Position numbers and translations under genes: made by a program. A stretch of DNA of 64,000 nt, taken from NCBI GenBank assembly GCA_024305745.1, contig JAHRBS010000004.1, forward strand, positions 3,224,001 to 3,288,000, written 5' to 3'. This DNA comes from Polyporus tsugae (Eukaryota > Basidiomycota > Agaricomycetes > Polyporales > Polyporaceae). Below are positions 57,994 through 64,000 of this stretch, in pieces (the first letter of the stretch is position 1; every line of letters begins with the position of its first letter). The notes beneath the pieces were generated by a model. That model did not search any database. It had not been told where the DNA came from and was given only the letters and a program-made list of their open reading frames with translations.

Positions 57994-58404
57994 CTACTCC
58001 ATGCTCCCACAACCACACCGCAGGACCTTGACGTTCCGGAGCTTGATCTCGATCTGCCGAACGGCATATGGCAGAGATGTAGTGACCGCGCCTTTAACGA
58101 ACACTGGTGGTTCAACGATGGTGCTTGGGGGATAATTACGTGTTCCGCACAGGGGGCCCCTGCCCCATACCGAAGTCGTTGAACAGAACGTGCGGGTGTT
58201 CGTTCTGGATGAAGTCGGGGTGCGCGAACAAGTCGACCGAACAGCGCGCGAACGGTGCCCTTCATGGCGAAATCCTCCCGGGTACTTCGGGTTTGATGAT
58301 ACCACTGACTCCATGGGAAATCTGGACAGCTCTCGCTTTGACGAGGGAGATGCAATGGAGGATCGGACTTCGGGCTTTACAGGTTCGTAGACAGCAGGCA
58401 ACAT
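57994..58404 (-). pseudogene. Frameshifted coding remnant of unknown family
   Basis: Reading the minus strand, coding-like text DLFAHPDFIQNEHPHVLFND continues into FGMGQG. It then resumes one base out of frame as PLCGTRNYPPSTIVEPPVFV and LPYAVRQIEI, ending in a stop at 57994. The shift lies in a GGGGCCCCC run (about 58155). Upstream, another frame (PDFPWSQW region) does not join cleanly and a stop interrupts it. This looks like a decayed or mis-sequenced gene rather than an intact one. The family is not recognised. Confidence 0.3.
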
Positions 58405-58469
58405 ATTGGTTACTGTAACGTTTACCAGACGCTAAATAACGATTGTGAGCAACATCCTGCGCCCCAAGA

Positions 58470-60302
58470 TTACTTCGCAGCTGTCGGCGGTCCGAGGACA
58501 TCGCCCATTTCCTCTAAAAACTTCTCGTAATCGTCCTTCCTCTTCGCCACTGGAGCTTTCTTGGCCTCCGTTTCGACCTTCTCTTTCTTCCGCGGTGCGC
58601 CAAACTTGTCCTGGAGTGTGCTGAGCAAGTCTGGCCGCGCCACAGGGGCGGGTTCCCCTTCCCCATCGTTGTCCTCCGTAGGGCCAATTGTGGGTGCGGC
58701 GTTAACCTTTGACCCCGCACCACCACCGCGTTTCCGTTTCAGTGTGGCAGGGACGAATGCAGTGCTCTCCTTCTTGAAATCCCGTAGCTCCGGCTCGGCT
58801 GATATGACCGCCGAGGCAGCGGGAGCGGCTGCTGGCGGTGACCCCGCTGTCGACAGCCGGACACCGCCGGATGTAGCCTTCTGATGCCCAGTTGCCCTTG
58901 CAACACGATGAGCTTGGAAGGTTTGATGCGGTATTGAGGAGAGCGGATCTTGTATGACACCCGCATTGCCTTTGCGAGGATAGAATCCTGGAGGTGGCGC
59001 AGGGATGGGTAGACGTAAGTGCGTAGGAGGAAAAGGCGGGAAACCAGGAGGGGGAGGAGGAACTCCGGGTGAGAAACCGGATATCATGGGGAAACCGGGT
59101 GGTGGTGGAGGCGGTGGCGAGGTCATCACATGGAAGCCTGGCGGTGGAGGGGGAGGGAACATCGTGCTTCCAGGAGGCAGAGGTGGCATACCTGGAGGCG
59201 GAGGCGGCGCGATAGGAAGGCCAGCAGGAAGGGGAGGAAGCCCTGAAGGCGGGGGAGGCAACGAGGGCACAGGGATGCCGCTAGGCAGTAGGGGAGATAT
59301 GAACGGAGGTGGACCCATGGGTAGTGGCGGATGGGAGGCGGATGGGACTACATTAGCGTCAACACGAGCACTATAACGGAGAAGACGTGAAACTTACTTT
59401 GTGGATCCCCGGGCCGTGAGGGCGGAGGTCCCGCTGGCATTGGAATATCATCATCGCTGTCTTCAGACTCTTCTTCGTCTGGTGGCGGTCCCTCAGGCAT
59501 GGCAATGTCGTCGTCATCGTCTTCCAGGCATCATTAAGGAGGGGATCAAGGTGCTCCAAGCTGAAAGAATACGCACCAGACTGGGGTTCAGCGTCGCTGT
59601 CCACCTCGTGTGATAGAAGGGCTGTTTCGCAGTTAAGAGGAAATGCATTAGTGAGTACGTCATTGCAAACACTCACCTCGCTCGACATAGGGCATCCCGG
59701 GAGGCGGAACACCGAACGGATTCATGACCGGATCGTAGTAGATGCTCCGCTCTGGATGCCGAGGCAGCCCATTCTTCTTGAACAGGTTCCTCTTCCTCGG
59801 AGCCGTAGACTCGTCTTTCGTGTCTTCGCGAGGCTCATTAGGTCGACGAGACTTGAAGACAAGTTTGCGTTGCTCGGGGTGTTCCTGAACATACTCCTCC
59901 TTCTTCTTGACGATCTTCTCGAGCTCTGACTTGAGTTCCGCGAGCCGGGCTTTGTCAGAGGCAGAGGGATCGGAAGCCGACTCGAGCTTTGCTACTTCCT
60001 CCTCGAGGTCTGACGAAGCATCGTTATGTGCAAGATGGGTGAACCGAGTCGATTGCGTACTCACCTCGTGTGTCCTTTTTGACAAGTGCAAAGTCTCGTG
60101 TCTTCGCACGCTCAGTCTTGTTCTACTACAATGAATAGTCATAAGCACGAGACGCCAACTTGCATGGAGGACAAAGGCCTGCCTTCTTGAGCTCCTTCTT
60201 CCTCTGCGCCTTCCCTGGGCGATGTGAGACGGGATCCGTGGGCTAAATGCAGAGATACTCACTATAAGCGTCCATAGGATTTGCTGATTTGCCCTTGGCC
60301 AT
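58470..60302 (-). CDS. WBP11: WW-domain-binding protein 11 (WBP11/SNP70) homologue, splicing factor
   Basis: WBP11 is a nuclear, spliceosome-associated protein that binds WW domains and protein phosphatase 1. The start is ATG 60302: MAKGKSANPMDAYRKAQRKK then ELKKNKTERAKTRDFALVKK, the diagnostic WBP11 N-terminus. Next come a coiled-coil (LEEEVAKLESASDPSASDKA, ELEKIVKKKEEYVQEHPEQR) and SIYYDPVMNPFGVPPPGMPY, followed by two acidic stretches (GDDDDDIAMPEGPPPDEEE). A long polyproline region (PPPPPGMPPLPPGST, SPPPPPPPGFPMISGF) supplies WW ligands. The C-terminus KRKDDYEKFLEEMGDVLGPP is conserved. At least seven exons. The intron 60123-60182 appears to begin with GC. It shares a 302-bp divergent promoter with the RNF10-like gene. 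Gly-rich plus-strand frames here are antisense of polyproline. Confidence 0.93.
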
Positions 60303-60604
60303 GGTTGAACGTTGAGGGATGCGAACGTGCAGTAGTGGTGGTCGGTGGCGGTCGAACTAGCTTGATGCACGAGACGCCCAGTACTAGTGAGGTTCGGGAG
60401 CGAAGCACGTGCGCGGCATATAGCCTAGTCATGGGTGCCGGTGAGCGACGAGCTCGCAAGGTCGAACCGCTTCCCCCTCCTCTCAGGGAAGCCCGTCTGC
60501 TGTACTCTGGCTGCATTCTCCTCTTGTCTTGCTTCAACTGTCATTATACCTTCAGCACCTGTACAACGACCGGGAGGACTTAGCTGTCTCGTCTCAGTCT
60601 CGCC
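60303..60604. promoter_or_regulatory. Bidirectional promoter, WBP11 / RNF10-like gene
   Basis: 302 bp between outward-facing starts. CT-rich text (CCTCTTGTCTTGCTTC, about 60520) precedes the plus-strand gene. Confidence 0.5.
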
Positions 60605-62764
60605 ATGCTAACCCCTGCTACCACGACCCACACCACAACCCCCAACCAGAACAAGCGTTCTGCCAAGGCTCCGGCACAGTCTCTCAACCATCTTCTCAAC
60701 TTTACGCTACCACCTCGACAGACCCACCATAATCAAAGCATCCCCCGCAGGGCGAGGAGGACCGGTAACCAGTATGGAGTCTGGAATAAGGAGCGTAAGT
60801 ACCCTTCCACAAGCCCACCGTCTACGGGCCAAATGCCTGACATTCCGCAGGCTTTATGAACGCTCAGTACCGGTTCGTGATGAATCCCACTGGCGATTAC
60901 ACTGTCCATTTTGCCGATCCAGACATGTGAGTTCATCCTCAGCGTTATCATGTTATCTCAGAGTATCGACTCCGGGTTGTCAGTTATTTTCAGTGGCACG
61001 ACATCCTTCAAGTCATAATCCCCAGAGGACACGCCCTGCAGTCACATTCTGGAGAACAGTCTGCGCGAGACGACGACATTCTAACATGTCCCATCTGCCT
61101 TGCGCCCCCCACTGCACCCAGGATGACTAAATGCGGACATGTAGGTGTTTCCCAAGATACATGTACGAAGGATTCACATTGATTGTGTCCAGGTCTACTG
61201 TTTCCCCTGCATACTGCATTTGCTGAGCACGTCCGAGCAGTTGAAGTGGGTCCGATGCCCTATCTGCTTCGATTCCGTCAACGAACGGCAGCTCAAAGTC
61301 GTCAAATGGCTAGACGAGGTACCCGCTACCGAAGGCATTGACGATGGCCTTATCGAAGAATCTTCGTCGTCTCCTTCGCTGGACCGCGATCCCTTCATCT
61401 CCCCACGCTCCGGAGCTACCCTACGGATGCGCCTTATGCAGCGACCACAAATCACTACCCTGGCTTTACCTCGGTCATCTACCTGGCCTTCTGATCTGTT
61501 ACCGCCTCACCAGGCACCTTTTCATTTCCTGCCCGATGTTCTCGCTTTCGCGAAATTTATGCTGGCGACACCATCTGATCTGACCCAGGACCTTTCAAAG
61601 GATCTGGACGACCTTGCTACTGAGCGACGTTTGCTAGTAGGCATGGGCGATGAACTAGGTGCTACATTTATCGACGCCGCCGACGCGAAAGTCCGACACC
61701 AAATCGAGAAGGCCGCGGCCTTGGACACGCTGCATCTTCGGGAGACTATTGAGACAGCGCGTCATGCGGCCCAGGAGCTCACTGAACGCTCAGCGCCTGA
61801 TCGCCAGCGTAAAGAGGTCCAATCGTTACCTGTCGAGGAGGTCCCACAAGCGTTTCTCGCAATGCAGAGTCCTGGTTACACACCTCAACCATCAAGAGAA
61901 TTGACACCCACACCCACGGGCCGCAATCCGCGACAACGCCGAAATCTCAATCCCCCGCCGCCGTCGACATCGACATACTATTATTACCAAGCTGCGAACG
62001 GGTTACCCATCTTCCTCCACCCTCTCGACATCAAGATCCTCCTTTCACATTTTCACAGCTACCCGGCCTTCCCGGACGAGATCGTTGTCCGCGTCGAGTC
62101 CCACACCGAGAGCACGGTGAACGATGACCTCCGCAAGCGCTGCAAATACCTGGCCCACGTCCCCGAAGGCGCGGACGTCACGTTCGTCGAGGCCGACCTC
62201 ACGCTCGTCGTCGGCCGAGACGGCCTCCGCCCTTTCGAGAACGCGCTCAGGACCCGCCGCACGAGGCGCAAGGAGAAGGGCAAGCGCGACGACAAGGCTC
62301 GCACCCGCGCGGAGGAGCGCGAGAAGGAGAAGCTCGCGCAGACCTGGCACGAGTTCGGCTACGCTCCCAGCGCTCTCGCTGCCCCAGCCCCGGTGTCGGC
62401 CCCGCTCGACATCCCCAGGCACCGGGACCAGGACCAGGACCAGGACCCTGCGCCCCCCACAGATCATGATGTGGACGCAGCCGCAGCCGCAGTCGCGAGC
62501 GACACAGAACAGGACGCTTCGCCGCCACAGCCCACAGGGGCGTGGGGTGCGCGCAGCTTCGCCTCTGCCGCGACCGCGGCGCAGGGCCGCGCACAGACGC
62601 CTCGTGCCACCACGCCGCGGAACAACCACGAACGCGCGGAGGACGAGTGGGAGTTGGACATGGCCTTCCACGAGCTGGAGCAGCGCAGCACGAAGGGTGG
62701 CGGGAAGAAGCGGAGCAACAAGCTGGTCGTTCTGGGCGGTGGCGGCGGGCGTCGCGCACGGTGA
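60605..62764 (+). CDS. MAG2: RING-finger E3 ubiquitin ligase of RNF10/Mag2 type
   Basis: RNF10/Mag2 proteins ubiquitinate 40S ribosomal proteins during translation stress. Four exons (60605-60794, 60851-60926, 60984-61140, 61193-62764) give 664 aa. A Ser/Thr/Asn-rich start is followed by SLNHLLNFTLPPRQ and the family block RFMNAQYRFVMNPTGDYTV, then WHDILQVIIP. The RING is split by an intron: LTCPICLAPPTAPRMTKCGH, then VYCFPCILHLL and WVRCPICFDSV, giving a C3HC4-type ligand set. Later conserved text includes YYYYQAANGLPIFLHPLDIK with LLSHF, and HVPEGADVTFVEADLTLVVG. A charged coil follows (RTRRTRRKEKGKRDDKARTR) and a DQDQDQDQD microrepeat near 62430. The ending is basic. Length and order match the family, and no lesion is visible. 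Confidence 0.9.
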
Positions 62765-63417
62765 TTCTTGCATCTGCGGTCACGGTTGATCTTAGACTGG
62801 ATGTGGTTGTGGATACGGTCGACTTGAGACACTATTTCAGTGCTGGGCTGTGGGGGCTGTGGTTAGGTCTATGTGTGAGAGATGACGCGGACGGCGCTGT
62901 ACTGATCTGTCGGGAGCGCTAGTTTTTCATGCCATACAGTACATGTACGTGGAACGCAGGACCCATATACTCTGTAGCAACAGGATCGCACAAACACAAA
63001 CATACATATACATCTCAGCTTCATCGTCCCTTAAGACACGCAGGTCCAAGGTACGGATGGCGACAAACGAGCAGATCTATGAGTAGCATGGTATATCGTT
63101 AGATTGCACTTTACAGTATTGGAGGTAGTACGCATCGAGCGCGAGTTGCTATGCGACCTAGCTCGATGAGGAATAAAAGTCTCCTTGGGTCTGATCCGAA
63201 GGACATGGTAGGACGCGGTCCGATGAACAATCCAAACAGCAGCATATGGGGTAAATAAAGCTACGACAACAGTGGCACTAGGGCGCAAGGGAGACAAGTG
63301 GGGAGCTAGATCCACATAATACGTACTGGAGTTGAAGCGCAAGGCCGACAACAGAAGGCAGGTGCGACGTGGCTGTTCATTACGCCGGGACCACTGGAGA
63401 GCACTCGCCCAATAGCC
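62765..63417. other. Convergent 3' intergenic region
   Basis: 653 bp between the ends of the RNF10-like gene (plus) and SHO1 (minus). Holds both 3' UTRs; no gene supported. Confidence 0.5.
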
Positions 63418-64000
63418 TCAAACAATCTGCAGATAATTGGAAGGCGCGACTGAAACGACTTGTCAGGAGAAAACTTTCACCTAGCATTCGAGCACTCACT
63501 TCCGACAGTCCCATCTGACTTTTTCGCCTGCCACCACTTCCCGTTCTTGTCGAGAATTTCGAGGAATTCGCCCTTCGAGAACGTGATCTCGTTGGGGTCG
63601 TCGGGCGACGCAGTGTCTAGAAGCGTCAAACGAATATGAGCGTGAGATGCCGTGCCATGGCAGCACGAATTGACTTACAGTTGTACAGCGCCTTCGCCCG
63701 ATACTGATGGCTCTCTGCTGTCACGTCGCTCGTGTCCGGCCCTCCCGATCCAGGAGTGGATGGAATGATACCGGGTCCCCCGCCCGCACCAATGCCCGCA
63801 GCGCCGCTGCCCATCAAAGGGGACGCAGGCCCAACGCTGCCCTCCCCACCGCCTATTGAGCCGGGACCGCCTGCACTGCCCAGGTTGTTCACGCTGCCGG
63901 TATTTCCCAGACTGCGGGGTGCGCCGCCCTCCACGCTGGGGGCCCTGAAGCTGCCGGTGTTGCCAATCGGTCCGGCCATGCTGCCAGCCATCTTGGTATC
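63418..64000 (-). CDS. SHO1: SHO1 osmosensor, C-terminal SH3 part, cut by window edge
   Basis: Sho1 is a plasma-membrane adaptor of the HOG osmostress pathway; its C-terminal SH3 domain binds the MAPKK Pbs2. Visible here are a Gly/Ser/Pro-rich linker (GPIGNTGSFRAPSVEGGAPR, then GSVNNLGSAGGPGSIGGGE) and the SH3 domain YRAKALYNYTASPDDPNEIT, FSKGEFLEILDKNGKWWQAK, KSDGTVGIAPSNYLQIV. The ALYxYxASPDDPNE strand, GKWWQ pair and APSNYLQ ending are the Sho1 signature. Three exons are seen: the upstream one ends in the codon for Tyr of ALYNY near 63680, the SH3 exon lies around 63500-63615, and the last exon is 63418-63449. The four membrane spans and the start lie beyond the right edge. Confidence is for identity of the visible part. 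Confidence 0.88.

Noticed and set aside
58561..59376. Gly-rich plus-strand frames that look like a glycine-rich protein
   Set aside because: They are the antisense of the WBP11 polyproline region (CCN codons read as GGN).
1..64000. Biosynthetic cluster, CRISPR array, transposon or viral insertion
   Set aside because: No polyketide/NRPS/terpene genes, no spaced direct repeats, no transposase or reverse transcriptase text and no terminal repeats were seen in either strand.

Overview
The window is nuclear DNA of a filamentous basidiomycete, most likely an Agaricomycete. Genes are dense and on both strands. Nearly all are cut by many short introns (about 50-100 nt), most with GT-AG ends, donors such as GTGCGT or GTACGT and a CTGAC/CTAAC branch-like box. 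The families fit fungi: a RAVE subunit, a fungal LCCL membrane protein, SHO1, basidiomycete 7-TM proteins, pseudokinase-like and F-box proteins. No operons, Shine-Dalgarno sites, CRISPR arrays or recognisable transposons were seen. All calls rest on reading translations and splice frames by eye; no database search was possible.

Layout. 1-6.5 kb, minus strand: N-terminus of the TRAPP subunit Trs85, a WW-domain protein with a Gly-rich tail, a putative zinc-finger protein and an LCCL membrane protein. 7-15 kb: a small predicted beta-rich protein, an uncharacterised single-exon gene, seipin, an SH3BGR/thioredoxin-fold protein, methylmalonate-semialdehyde dehydrogenase (13 exons) and a low-molecular-weight tyrosine phosphatase. 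15.7-24 kb: a GT32-type glycosyltransferase, pyruvate kinase and a 7-TM protein with a damaged N-terminus. 24-34.7 kb: Rab GDI, RAV1 (about 20 exons) and a five-repeat FAS1 membrane protein. 36.6-42.6 kb: carnitine/acylcarnitine carrier, an uncharacterised protein and mitochondrial N-acetylglutamate synthase. 43.6 kb: an intron-containing tRNA-Asp. 44.7-49.6 kb: an 82-aa protein and an acid sphingomyelinase-like enzyme. 50.8-58.4 kb: an accessory-looking block (pseudokinase, F-box, pseudokinase, F-box, MYND, and a frameshifted remnant). 58.4-64 kb: WBP11 splicing factor, RNF10/Mag2 RING E3 and the C-terminal half of SHO1.

Most genes are unlinked housekeeping functions: secretory traffic (TRS85, GDI1), V-ATPase assembly (RAV1), lipid droplets (seipin), sphingolipid turnover, glycolysis, valine/thymine catabolism, arginine synthesis, acyl-carnitine import, splicing and osmosensing. 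I see no convincing new multi-gene system. The best candidate for unusual biology is the alternating pseudokinase/F-box block at 50.8-56.5 kb. The most unusual gene structures are an ATG-only coding exon in the carnitine carrier, a 14-nt microexon and three apparent GC-AG introns.
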